Positions 42,953-51,286 of a DNA stretch of 64,000 nt are shown here, one piece after another. A model generated the notes under the pieces. It was not told the DNA's origin. It did not search any database and was given only the letters and a program-made list of their open reading frames with translations. This stretch comes from Roseateles saccharophilus (GTDB lineage: Bacteria > Pseudomonadota > Gammaproteobacteria > Burkholderiales > Burkholderiaceae_C), in contig NZ_SMBU01000016.1 of the NCBI RefSeq assembly GCF_004342485.1, positions 1-64,000 on the forward strand, read 5' to 3'. A program made the position numbers and the translations under genes. Position 1 is the first letter of the stretch; every line of letters begins with the position of its first letter.

Positions 42953-43430
42953 GTGTCGGCGGTCCGTCTGCACGAGCGCGTTGACGTCGATGCGAGGCGC
43001 GAGCGTCACGTCTTCAAGCGCGGGGTCTCGCAAACTGCCGCCAATGCTAGGAGTCGGGTCCCGCGCACCAAGGTGTTGAACGCGCTACGGCCATGTAGGA
43101 AATGACTGATGCGTCGCCTCAGCTGACGCGAAAGACAGTTCATTGATACGCGCTCGCGCGGACAGCAGGTCGAAACTGGTTCTTGTACTAATGCCACGGG
43201 TGCAACGACTCGGGTAACCGCTTGTCATGGGCGATCTCGTTCGGGCCCCGGCGCACCAAGCGCGAAAGGAAGCTGAACCCATGGGTCAGCACGTTGGTCA
43301 AGCGGGCACGACAGCCGGAGCCGCATACCGGCCTGCAGGCATTCGACGCGAGTTGATCTTCATCAACGTCGGGAACCAGCGTGCCTCCTAAGCTCGGTCC
43401 CATGCTCACCTGATTTGCCACGAGACTTCC
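42953..43430. other. Intergenic region with FNR box; no clear gene
   Basis: These 478 bases separate the divergent multicopper-oxidase and Cx3C genes. Short frames exist on both strands, but none has a domain, ribosome site or consistent coding signal. The stretch near 43188-43330 on the minus strand could be an old gene remnant that I cannot identify. The FNR-type box and its -10 lie at 43353-43394. Confidence 0.5.
43353..43366 (+). promoter_or_regulatory. FNR/Anr box and class-II promoter
   Basis: TTGATCTTCATCAA is a perfect FNR/Anr dyad. TAAGCT at 43389-43394 is at the -10 position of a class-II promoter centred at -41.5, giving a start near 43401, 30 bp before the next gene. Confidence 0.7.
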
Positions 43431-43823
43431 ATGTTTAGCCACCGACGACAGCTACGCCGCTGGGCAGCCCGCCTGCTGCTGGTGTGGCTGTTCGGCGTGG
43501 CGACGGGTGTGGCGAACGCGTGTGCAATGGGCTTCTCTCCGGGAGCTGAAGCGGTAGCCCAAACTGCGTCGTCGCATCATCACGATGGGGATGAAGGCGA
43601 CCACGCCAAGGGAAATTGCCAGGACTTTTGCCAGAAGGCTTCGGTCACCGTGCCGAGTGCGCAGTCCGCGCCCGACAAGGTGACTCTGGCGGCACTGCCC
43701 TTGTTCGCGAGCATCGCGCCGGCGCCCGTGCTGCCGCAGATCTCCGCCTTCTGGCCGGCCATGCCGCCCGACCGGCAAGGCGCGCCGCCAATCTCGATCC
43801 TCTTCCTGCGACTGGCGCTATAG
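43431..43823 (+). CDS. Small exported Cx3C/His-rich protein, copy 2
   Basis: The 130-residue protein has a basic N-terminus, an export segment (LLLVWLFGVATGVANAC) and a His/Asp stretch (SSHHHDGDEGDHAKGN). CQDFC is followed by QKASVTVP and a hydrophobic Pro-rich C-terminus. It is a relative of the protein at 33698: both have an early Cys after the export segment, a C-x3-C pair, then Ser/Val-Pro. It is first in the plus-strand copper unit that leads to copA, directly under the FNR-type promoter. Periplasmic metal binding is inferred. Confidence 0.65.
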   Translation: MFSHRRQLRRWAARLLLVWLFGVATGVANACAMGFSPGAEAVAQTASSHHHDGDEGDHAKGNCQDFCQKASVTVPSAQSAPDKVTLAALPLFASIAPAPVLPQISAFWPAMPPDRQGAPPISILFLRLAL

Positions 43824-43983
43824 CGCCTCCGAGGTCCATTTCCTCGCGGACTGCCCTTGGGGCTGCGCCGCACAGGCACCCGTGGCTGCGCGCCACGTGC
43901 GTGACCGACAAAGAAGCCCACCCAACCGTCGGCGTGCTGCGTATGCAGTCGCATCGACATCGCTTGTCCTTTGGAGATCAACC

Positions 43984-44286
43984 ATGAAGAACCTTCACAC
44001 TCTTTCGTTCGTCCTTGCTGTCGCTGCGTTTGCCGTGCCGGCTCTGGCCCAGGAACGCGCCGCGTCCGCGCCCATGCCGGCGATGGCCGCGTCGATGCCG
44101 ATGACGTCAGGTGACTGCGCCAAGAGCGCGATGAAGCGACACGATCACGGCGCCGAGCGCAACACGGGCACGAGCGCGACCGCCACGACGATGCCTTGCG
44201 CCGCGGATGGTGCCGCTTCCTCGGCAAGCACGAGCAAGAAGAAGGCGGGGCACGACCACGCCAAGTTCCACAAGAACCAGGGGTGA
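43984..44286 (+). CDS. Small periplasmic His/Met protein
   Basis: The 100-residue protein has a signal peptide (FVLAVAAFAVPALA), a Met/Ala stretch (APMPAMAASMPMTSGDC), scattered Cys and His residues, and a tail KKKAGHDHAKFHKNQG. Low complexity and metal-ligand residues suggest a periplasmic metal buffer. I do not recognise a family. The ATG at 43984 follows GGAGATCAACC. It lies between the Cx3C gene and the DUF2933 gene in one direction. Confidence 0.6.
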   Translation: MKNLHTLSFVLAVAAFAVPALAQERAASAPMPAMAASMPMTSGDCAKSAMKRHDHGAERNTGTSATATTMPCAADGAASSASTSKKKAGHDHAKFHKNQG

Positions 44287-44324
44287 GCCAGAGGTCCGTC
44301 CTCGGCTTCCCAAGGAGCAACGTA

Positions 44325-44609
44325 ATGACCACGCATCACCAACACCCCGAGTCCCCAGGCGGGCCGAACTGGTCGCGCATCAACCAATGGCTGCTATGGA
44401 TTGGCCTCGCAGTCGCGGTGGGCTGGCTGTTCTTCGGCCATAGCGCGCATTTGCTGCAGATCGCGCCGTTCCTGATCCTGCTCGCCTGCCCACTGATGCA
44501 CCTCTTCGGGCACGGCGGCCACGGCCACGGCGGGCATCAATCCGACGAACAGCCCGTACCGCCCACACGCGCCGAGCCAAAACAGGACCCCGGCGGCCAT
44601 ATGCATTGA
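44325..44609 (+). CDS. DUF2933 small membrane protein, copy 1
   Basis: The 94-residue protein has two short spans (WLLWIGLAVAVGWLFFGHSA, then LLQIAPFLILLACPLMHLFG) and a His/Gly tail (HGGHGHGGHQ, ending GGHMH). The CPLMHLF motif and His tail define DUF2933, found beside copper and other metal genes. The His tail probably binds metal at the membrane face. AAGGAGCAACG precedes the ATG. It ends 27 bp before copA. Confidence 0.8.
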   Translation: MTTHHQHPESPGGPNWSRINQWLLWIGLAVAVGWLFFGHSAHLLQIAPFLILLACPLMHLFGHGGHGHGGHQSDEQPVPPTRAEPKQDPGGHMH

Positions 44610-44636
44610 GCGCCGTCCAACCACAAGGACAACATC

Positions 44637-46400
44637 ATGAAACCTTCCCCTGCTGCGGCGACCCTGACGCCGCCCACGCTCAGCCGCCGCACGCTGCTCG
44701 GCGGACTCGGCGCCGGCTCGCTGGTGGCGCTCGCCGCGCTGCCGCGTCGCGCCTTCGGCATGCCCGTATTCGACCTCACGCGGCTCGTGCCTCAGACGGT
44801 GGTCGAGCTGACGATCGAAGAGACCGACCTTGAGTTCGGCGGCATTCGCCGCAAGGCCAAGACCATCAACGGCACGGTGCCCGGGCCGACGCTGTGCTTC
44901 CACGAAGGCGACGCCGTGACCGTGCGCGTCACCAATAAGCTGAGCGAGGACACTTCGATCCACTGGCACGGCCTGAAGGTGCCGGCGAACATGGATGGCG
45001 TGCCCGGTGTCAGCTTTGCGGGGATCAAGCCCGGCGATTCCTTCGAATACCGCTTCACGGTGCAGCAGAGCGGCACCTACTGGTACCACAGTCATTCGGG
45101 CCTGCAGGAACCGGAGGGCATGTATGCGCCGTTGGTGATCCTGCCGCGCCATCGCGACCCGTTCCAGTTCGACCGCGACTACGCAATCCTGATCAGCGAG
45201 TGGACGCCCGACGCACCGCCTGCCGTGTACCGGAACCTAAAGAAGATCGACGGCTACTACAACTACCACAAGCGCACGCTGATCGACTTCTACCGCGAGT
45301 TGCAGAACGCTCCTGATAACGCGGCACGCCGTCGTGTGATGGACGAGCGACTCGCCTGGATGCGTATGCGCATGGATCCGACCGACCTCTCGGACGGTCC
45401 CGAGGACACGGTGTTCTTGCTGCAGGGCAACGACGCAGACCAGAACTACACGGCGCTGTTTGAACCCGGCGAGCGGGTGCGCTTGCGCCTGATCAACGGC
45501 ACCGCGCTGACCTTCATGGACGTGCGCATTCCGGGACTGCGCATGACGGTGGTGCAGGCCGATGGCCAGAACATCGAGCCGGTGGTGGTCGACGAACTGC
45601 GCATCGGCAACGGCGAGACCTACGACGTGATCGTGCAGCCTTATGAGATGCGCGCCTACCCGATCGTTGCCGAGGCGATGGCACGCACCGGCATGGCGCT
45701 GGGCACGCTGGCTCCGCGCGCGGGCATGCGTGCTGAGGCACCGCCGCTGCGCGAGCGGCCGCTGCGCACGCTGGCGGACATGGCGGGCCACACCGGGCAT
45801 GGAGAGGCGTCGGGCGTAGCGCCGGCCGCCACCGGACCGCATGCCGGCCCCGGAGCGAAGACCGCGCCAACAGGTGCGACCGACCCACATGCCGGTCACG
45901 ACATGCCAATGGTGATGGGCGACACGATGCAGCCCGCTCACGCGATGCCGCCCGCCGCGCAAAGCGCGTATCGCAAGCTCTCCTACGCCGATCTGCGTTC
46001 GCTAGCCTCCAGTCACGAATCTGCTGAGGCGCCGCTGGAAGTGGGCGTGCGCCTGACCGGCGTGATGTGGCGCTACATCTGGACCCTCAACGGCGAGAAG
46101 CTCGGCGAGGCGCAGCCGGTCAAGCTCAAGCGCGGGCAGCGCGTGCGCCTGTCGATGGTCAACGAGACCATGATGGAGCACCCGATGCACCTGCACGGCT
46201 TCTTCGCCCGTCTCGTCAACGGGCAAGGCGATCGGGGCGCGCTGAAGCACACCTTCATCGTCAACCCGGGGCAGACGGTAGTGGCCGATTTCACCGCCGA
46301 CGAGGCCGGTGCCTGGGTCTTCCACTGCCACCTTTTCTATCACGCGATGGCCGGCATGGGGATGGCATTCCTCGTCGACGGCCTGCCGGCGAGGAGCTGA
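44637..46400 (+). CDS. copA: CopA/PcoA copper-resistance multicopper oxidase
   Basis: The 587-residue enzyme has a Tat signal (SRRTLLGGLGAGSLVALAAL). Copper sites are SIHWHGLKVPANMDGVPG near residue 103, YWYHSHSGLQEPEG near 145, HPMHLHGFFARL near 515 and FHCHLFYHAMAGM near 562. The Met/His-rich insert between 380 and 440 (HDMPMVMGDTMQPAHAM) is typical of CopA. It oxidises Cu(I) in the periplasm together with CopB, which follows within 2 bp. This gene is distinct from the P-type ATPase also called copA at 18430. Confidence 0.93.
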   Translation: MKPSPAAATLTPPTLSRRTLLGGLGAGSLVALAALPRRAFGMPVFDLTRLVPQTVVELTIEETDLEFGGIRRKAKTINGTVPGPTLCFHEGDAVTVRVTNKLSEDTSIHWHGLKVPANMDGVPGVSFAGIKPGDSFEYRFTVQQSGTYWYHSHSGLQEPEGMYAPLVILPRHRDPFQFDRDYAILISEWTPDAPPAVYRNLKKIDGYYNYHKRTLIDFYRELQNAPDNAARRRVMDERLAWMRMRMDPTDLSDGPEDTVFLLQGNDADQNYTALFEPGERVRLRLINGTALTFMDVRIPGLRMTVVQADGQNIEPVVVDELRIGNGETYDVIVQPYEMRAYPIVAEAMARTGMALGTLAPRAGMRAEAPPLRERPLRTLADMAGHTGHGEASGVAPAATGPHAGPGAKTAPTGATDPHAGHDMPMVMGDTMQPAHAMPPAAQSAYRKLSYADLRSLASSHESAEAPLEVGVRLTGVMWRYIWTLNGEKLGEAQPVKLKRGQRVRLSMVNETMMEHPMHLHGFFARLVNGQGDRGALKHTFIVNPGQTVVADFTADEAGAWVFHCHLFYHAMAGMGMAFLVDGLPARS

Positions 46401-46402
46401 AC

Positions 46403-47125
46403 ATGCGTCTTTCCAAATCGGTAGGGCGCACGCTTGCGCCAGTCTTGCCCGTCTTGTTAGGGCTGTCGCTCGCAGCCGTGGCTGCAGGCGCGCGGGCCGC
46501 CGACTGGCTCAGCTACACGCGCATCGAGGCGGGTTTCGGTCGCGCTGGCGGCGAAAGCCAGCGCTCGGTCGAGGCCGAAGGCTACGTGGGCGGCGATACC
46601 CATCGCCTGCGCTGGCAACTGCTGGGCGAGTCGCCGCGCTCGGTGGCCGAGCCGACCTCGGGCCGCCTGATGTATGGCTACCGCATCGCCGACTACTGGG
46701 ACGCAGTGGCCGGCGTGCGTGTCGATCGCGCGATCGGCGGCGTGTCGCGCAACTACGCCGTGTTCGGCTTCAACGGCCTGGCGCCGTACCTGTTCGACCT
46801 CGACGCGACGCTGAGCGTTGGCGATGGTCGTGCGCTGTTCGACATCGAAGGCCGGCACGAGATGCTGCTGACGCAGCGCTGGATCGTCTATCCGTTTGCG
46901 GCGCTCGGTGCGGCATCGCGCAGCGATACGCCGATCGGCCTGGGCAGCGGCATCAACCGCACGCAGTTCGGTCTCGGCTCCCGCTACGAGTTCACGCGCC
47001 AGGTCGCGCCCTTCGTCGCGCTCAGCCGCGTCAACCTGCATGGCGGCGCAGCAGATGCGGCGCGCAGCGCAGGTGAACGCGCGAACGAGACCGTCGTGCG
47101 TGCCGGCGTGCGGCTGGTCTTCTGA
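46403..47125 (+). CDS. copB: CopB/PcoB outer-membrane copper protein
   Basis: The 240-residue protein has a signal peptide (cleavage near ARAADW). The CopB beta-barrel shows SYTRIEAGFGRA, GRLMYGYRIADYWDAVAGVR, GLAPYLFDLDATLSVGDG and GLGSRYEFTRQVAPFVA. It lacks the long Met/His-rich N-terminal extension of many CopB proteins, so it is a short form. It follows copA by 2 bp. Confidence 0.9.
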   Translation: MRLSKSVGRTLAPVLPVLLGLSLAAVAAGARAADWLSYTRIEAGFGRAGGESQRSVEAEGYVGGDTHRLRWQLLGESPRSVAEPTSGRLMYGYRIADYWDAVAGVRVDRAIGGVSRNYAVFGFNGLAPYLFDLDATLSVGDGRALFDIEGRHEMLLTQRWIVYPFAALGAASRSDTPIGLGSGINRTQFGLGSRYEFTRQVAPFVALSRVNLHGGAADAARSAGERANETVVRAGVRLVF

Positions 47126-47152
47126 ACACGCGGCGGCAAAGGGAGGAACGTG

Positions 47153-48298
47153 ATGCAACGCTGGATCCGGTTCACCGGCCAGACCGTGGCCGCCGGCGTC
47201 CTCGCCTGGAGCCTGCTGTGGCTGACCCGGCCGGACGCACCACCGGCCGGCCCTGCGGTCGACCTGAGCCTACCCGTGGCGTCGCCGGTCGCGCAGCAGC
47301 CCATGCCCGCGTCGGACGCCCACGCCAGCTACAGCGCAGCAGTGCGCATCGCGATGCCGTCGGTGGTCAACATTTACACCGCCAAGCAGATGCCGCGCGG
47401 CCGCGGGTGGCTCGACCAGCGGCGCCACGACTACGGCGAAGGCGTGCCGCAGCGTGCCACCAGCCTGGGCTCGGGCGTGATCTGGCGTCCCGACGGCTAC
47501 ATCGTCACCAACTACCATGTGGTCGAAGGAGCGGACGAGATCGCGGTCGTGCTGCCCCAGCGCGCGCCGCTGCGTGCGCGTGTGGTCGGGGCCGACCCTG
47601 AGAGCGACCTCGCGGTGCTGCGGGTCGAGGCGCGCGAGCTGCCAGCGATCCAGCGCCGCGGCGGCAACTCGCTCGACATCGGCGACGTGGTTCTGGCCAT
47701 CGGCAACCCGTTTGGCGTCGGCCAGACCGTCACACAAGGCATCGTCAGCGCTACCGGCCGCAACCACCTGGGCATCAACACGTTCGAGAACTTCGTGCAG
47801 ACCGATGCGTCGATCAACCCCGGCAACTCCGGCGGCGCGCTGGTCGATACGGCGGGACAGCTGGTCGGCATCAACACCGCGATCTACACCCGATCAGAAG
47901 GGTCGGTGGGCATCGGCTTCGCGATTCCTGTCGATCTGGTCGACACAGTGGCCGAGGCGTTGATGGCCGGCGGCCGCGTGCGCCGTGGCTGGCTGGGCAT
48001 CCAGGCGCAGGACGTCGATACAGCGCTGGCCGACAACCTGTCGTTGCCGGTACGCGGCGGCGTGCTGGTGGCGGCCGTGGAGCCGCGTGGCCCCGCGGAT
48101 CGTGGTGGCCTGCGGCCGGGCGACGTGATCAAGGCGGTCGACGGCCGACCCGTGACCGACAGCGCCGCGCTGACGCAACTCGCGGCGGCCGGCAAACCCG
48201 GCAGCTCGATACAGCTGGACATCGAACGACGCGGCGCGAGGGTGACGCTGGCCGTCACGCTCGGCCAGCGCCCGGCGCTGCGGCGCATTGAAGACTGA
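47153..48298 (+). CDS. DegP/DegQ-like periplasmic serine protease
   Basis: The 381-residue HtrA-type protease has an N-terminal anchor. The catalytic triad is His in IVTNYHVVEGADE, Asp in ESDLAVLRV and Ser in NPGNSGGALVD. One C-terminal PDZ domain follows (GVLVAAVEPRGPADRGGLRP, then GDVIKAVDG). One PDZ domain and a membrane anchor are DegS-like, while the loops look like those of DegQ. It may remove proteins damaged by copper. The ATG at 47153 has GGAGG 6 bp before it. Confidence 0.88.
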   Translation: MQRWIRFTGQTVAAGVLAWSLLWLTRPDAPPAGPAVDLSLPVASPVAQQPMPASDAHASYSAAVRIAMPSVVNIYTAKQMPRGRGWLDQRRHDYGEGVPQRATSLGSGVIWRPDGYIVTNYHVVEGADEIAVVLPQRAPLRARVVGADPESDLAVLRVEARELPAIQRRGGNSLDIGDVVLAIGNPFGVGQTVTQGIVSATGRNHLGINTFENFVQTDASINPGNSGGALVDTAGQLVGINTAIYTRSEGSVGIGFAIPVDLVDTVAEALMAGGRVRRGWLGIQAQDVDTALADNLSLPVRGGVLVAAVEPRGPADRGGLRPGDVIKAVDGRPVTDSAALTQLAAAGKPGSSIQLDIERRGARVTLAVTLGQRPALRRIED

Positions 48299-48332
48299 AG
48301 GAACTCCCGCTCCAACCTCGAAAGGGCATGAC

Positions 48333-48650
48333 ATGGAAACGATTGAACTCGAAGTGAAGGGCATGACCTGCGGCTCATGCGTCGACTCGGTGAAGCGCGT
48401 GCTGCAGCGTGTCCCGGGTGTCAGTGGCGTGGATGTGAGCCTGTCGCTCGGCCGCGCGCGCGTGACCACGACCGCGAATACTGCTGCGACGCTCGCCGCC
48501 CTGACTGCGGCCCTGGACGCAGCCGGCTATCCGGCCGCCCCTGCTGCGGCCATCGCAGCAGGGGGCCCGCCGTCATCTGACCACGCGCACGCCGGCGGTT
48601 GCGGTCACGCCGCAGGTCCGAAGAAGCCGGGCGGCTGCTGCTGCGGCTGA
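48333..48650 (+). CDS. HMA-domain copper chaperone, copy 2, with Cys tail
   Basis: The 105-residue protein has an N-terminal HMA domain with GMTCGSCVDS near residue 10 and an Ala-rich linker. The His/Cys tail is SSDHAHAGGCGHAAG, ending GGCCCG. It shares the CCCG end with the CopZ-like protein at 21002 although the linkers differ. A cytoplasmic metal chaperone, probably for one of the three P1B ATPases. The ATG at 48333 begins the HMA fold. Confidence 0.85.
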   Translation: METIELEVKGMTCGSCVDSVKRVLQRVPGVSGVDVSLSLGRARVTTTANTAATLAALTAALDAAGYPAAPAAAIAAGGPPSSDHAHAGGCGHAAGPKKPGGCCCG

Positions 48651-48673
48651 GCCGCGCCACCAGGAACATCGAA

Positions 48674-49462
48674 ATGAACAAGAAGAACGAGAGCAAGGCC
48701 CAGGCGAGAAACGACGCGCCCGACTACGACGCGCAACTGCACCTGCTGCAGATCGAGCTGGTGAAGCTGCAGCGTCACTTCATCGGCTGCGGCGACCGCA
48801 TCTTGCTGCTGCTCGAGGGACGCGACGCGGCGGGCAAGGACGGCACCATCAAGCGCATTGTCGAGCACCTGAGTCCGCGCGAGACCCGTTTCATCGCACT
48901 GGGCAAGCCGTCCGATCGCGAACAGGGACAGTGGTACTTCCAGCGCTACGTGCCGCTGCTGCCGACGCGCGGCGAGTTCGCGCTGTTCAACCGCAGTTGG
49001 TACAACCGCGCCGGCGTCGAGCGGGTGATGGGCTTCTGCACCGCCGAGGAGTACGAGGAGTTCATGCAGACCGTACCGGCCTTCGAACAGATGCTGGTGC
49101 GATCCGGCGTGAAGCTGCTGAAGTACTACCTCGACATCTCGCGCAAGGAACAGGCCCGGCGCCTCGAGGACCGGCGCAGCAATCCGCTCAAGCAGTGGAA
49201 GCTCAGCCCCATCGACGAAGTCGCGCAGAAGAAGTGGAAGGCCTACGGCAAGGCGCGCGACGCGATGCTGCGCCACACCCACCACGCGGCCGCACCGTGG
49301 GCAGTGGTGCGCGCCGACGACAAGGAGCAGGCGCGGCTGAACCTCATGCGGCACGTGCTGCGGCGCCTGCACTACCCCGACAAGAACCCGGAACTGCTGG
49401 CGGTGGACGAGGCGGTGGTCCTCGACTGGGCCGTCGATGCGGCGCCACCTGCCTTGGCCTGA
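48674..49462 (+). CDS. ppk2: Polyphosphate kinase 2
   Basis: The 262-residue enzyme has the PPK2 P-loop LLLLEGRDAAGKDGTIKRI near residue 48. The lid and core motifs RGEFALFNRSWYNRAGVERV and KYYLDISRKEQARRLEDR follow, and the length is standard for one-domain PPK2. It makes nucleoside triphosphates from diphosphates with polyphosphate, or the reverse. Polyphosphate is a known intracellular metal store, which fits a metal island. It lies between the chaperone and DUF3141 genes. Confidence 0.92.
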   Translation: MNKKNESKAQARNDAPDYDAQLHLLQIELVKLQRHFIGCGDRILLLLEGRDAAGKDGTIKRIVEHLSPRETRFIALGKPSDREQGQWYFQRYVPLLPTRGEFALFNRSWYNRAGVERVMGFCTAEEYEEFMQTVPAFEQMLVRSGVKLLKYYLDISRKEQARRLEDRRSNPLKQWKLSPIDEVAQKKWKAYGKARDAMLRHTHHAAAPWAVVRADDKEQARLNLMRHVLRRLHYPDKNPELLAVDEAVVLDWAVDAAPPALA

Positions 49463-49474
49463 TGCGAGAACACC

Positions 49475-51163
49475 ATGAATACACGCCTGATCGATAGCAA
49501 CCCGTCCACGCCCGCACCCGAGCCTTCGCCTTGGCCACTGGATGCCTGGACACGCTACGCGGCCGATGCGTGGTGGCGCGGGGTCGCGGCGATGGACACG
49601 CTGCGCCAGCGCGCCGACAACATGCAGGCGCACGAGGCGGCCGGGATGCCGCCGCTGCTGCACTTCGAGGCCGAGGTGGCGGCGGACGCCCACACGTTCG
49701 ACCCACCATCAAACTACCGGCTTTTGCGCGTCACGCGCTGCGGCAGCGACCACTTCGAGGAGCATGTGAAGCGCGGCGCTGCGCCAGTATTGGTGGTCGA
49801 TCCGCGCGCCGGCCACGGCCCTGGCATTGGCGGCTTCAAGCGCGACTCCGAGGTCGGGATGGCGCTGCTCGAAGGCCACCCGGTTTACTTCGTCGTGTTC
49901 GACCCCGAACCCGTCGAAGGCCAGACGCTCGGCGCCGTCATCGGATCGCTGGCGCGCTTCATCGACATCGTCGCGCAACGGCACCGTGGCAAGCCGCCGA
50001 TCGTCTACGGCAACTGCCAGGGCGGCTGGGCGGTGACGATGGCGCTGTCGCATTGCGAGCGCCGCGCGGGCCTGGCGGTGCTTAACGGCTCGCCGCTGTC
50101 GTACTGGGCCGGCGAGGCGGGCGTCAACCCGATGCGCCTGGCCGGCGGCTTCACCGGTGGTGCGTGGGCGACGCATCTTCTCGCCGACCTGGAAGGCGGG
50201 CGCTTCGACGGTGCCTGGCTGGTGCAGAACTTCGAGACCTTGCGCCCCGAAGGCGTGTTCAAGAAGTACGACACGCTGTTCGCGCGCCCGGATGCCGAGC
50301 GCGAGCGTTTCCTCGAGTTCGAGCGCTGGTGGAACGGCTACTACTTTCTCGGTCGCGAAGAGATCCTCTCGATCGTGCGAGACCTGTTCATCGGCAATCG
50401 ACTCGAGAAGGGTGAAGTCGTCGTCGACCACGGCTGCCGCGCTGACCTGACGCGCATCCGGACGCCTATGCTCATCTTCAGCTCGGAGGGCGACAACATC
50501 ACGCCGCCTCACCAGGCGCTGGGCTGGCTGCGCGCGGTGTATCCGTCGACCGAGGCGCTCGTCGCGGCCGGGCAGCGCATCGTCTACCTGATCAACCCCA
50601 AGGTCGGGCACCTGGGCATCTTCGTATCGGCCGACGTGGCGCGCCGAGAGCACCGAGCGATCCTGCACCACAGCGCGGCAATCGAGGCGTTGCCACCTGG
50701 CCTGTACGAAATGAAGCTCAACGCCCCGGCTGGACCGGACGACGTGCCGGGCGCTCAGTTCGAGCCGCGCCGGCTGGAGCAGATCCACTTCGAGGCGAAC
50801 CCGCCCGGGTTCGAGCGCGTGCAGGCGCTGTCAGAGCGGCTCGATGCGCTCTACGGCACGTGGCTGTCTCCGCTGGTACAGCAACTGGCCGCTCCGCTGC
50901 TGGCGCTCGGCATGGAGCGGCTACACCCGATGCGAACCAGCCGCATCGTCTGGTCCGAGCACGTGGTGCCGGTGCTCGCGCTGCTGCCGTGGCTGCGCAC
51001 GGCGATCGAAGCCAGCGGGATGCGCGACGTGCAGCGCGACGCCAATCCGTGGTATGTCGCCGAGCGCGCTGTTGCACATGCGACCGAGCAGGCGATCGAA
51101 TCGTGGCGCGTCGCCCGCGACCAATGGGCCGAGGCGGCCTTCAGGCGCCTCTACCCGGCGTGA
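49475..51163 (+). CDS. DUF3141 alpha/beta hydrolase (PhaC-like nucleophile)
   Basis: The 562-residue protein matches DUF3141. The alpha/beta-hydrolase core has the nucleophile elbow YGNCQGGWAVTMAL, whose G-x-C-x-G-G form is that of PHA synthases. The acid residue is in FSSEGDNITPPHQALGW and the catalytic His is in KVGHLGIFVS. DUF3141 proteins often accompany PHA or polyphosphate genes; their substrate is unknown. It follows ppk2 by 12 bp. Confidence 0.85.
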   Translation: MNTRLIDSNPSTPAPEPSPWPLDAWTRYAADAWWRGVAAMDTLRQRADNMQAHEAAGMPPLLHFEAEVAADAHTFDPPSNYRLLRVTRCGSDHFEEHVKRGAAPVLVVDPRAGHGPGIGGFKRDSEVGMALLEGHPVYFVVFDPEPVEGQTLGAVIGSLARFIDIVAQRHRGKPPIVYGNCQGGWAVTMALSHCERRAGLAVLNGSPLSYWAGEAGVNPMRLAGGFTGGAWATHLLADLEGGRFDGAWLVQNFETLRPEGVFKKYDTLFARPDAERERFLEFERWWNGYYFLGREEILSIVRDLFIGNRLEKGEVVVDHGCRADLTRIRTPMLIFSSEGDNITPPHQALGWLRAVYPSTEALVAAGQRIVYLINPKVGHLGIFVSADVARREHRAILHHSAAIEALPPGLYEMKLNAPAGPDDVPGAQFEPRRLEQIHFEANPPGFERVQALSERLDALYGTWLSPLVQQLAAPLLALGMERLHPMRTSRIVWSEHVVPVLALLPWLRTAIEASGMRDVQRDANPWYVAERAVAHATEQAIESWRVARDQWAEAAFRRLYPA

Positions 51164-51196
51164 TGGGCACACGCATGTCGGCATCTCGTCGCTGGG

Positions 51197-51210
51197 TTGA
51201 TCTCCGTCAA
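51197..51210 (+). promoter_or_regulatory. FNR/Anr-like box before the third Cx3C gene
   Basis: TTGATCTCCGTCAA has one mismatch to TTGAT-N4-ATCAA. TAACCT at 51232-51237 is within one base of the expected class-II -10. The start of transcription would be about 42 bp before the gene at 51287. Confidence 0.6.
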
Positions 51211-51286
51211 GGGTTTGTTCCCATGAACGCTTAACCTGGTTCTTAGAGCACATCCACCACACGGACCACTGGCGCACCCACCGATC

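Noticed and set aside
43188-43442. 84-codon minus-strand frame between the divergent copper genes
   Set aside because: No ribosome site, no domain, and it overlaps the FNR box and promoter of the plus-strand gene.
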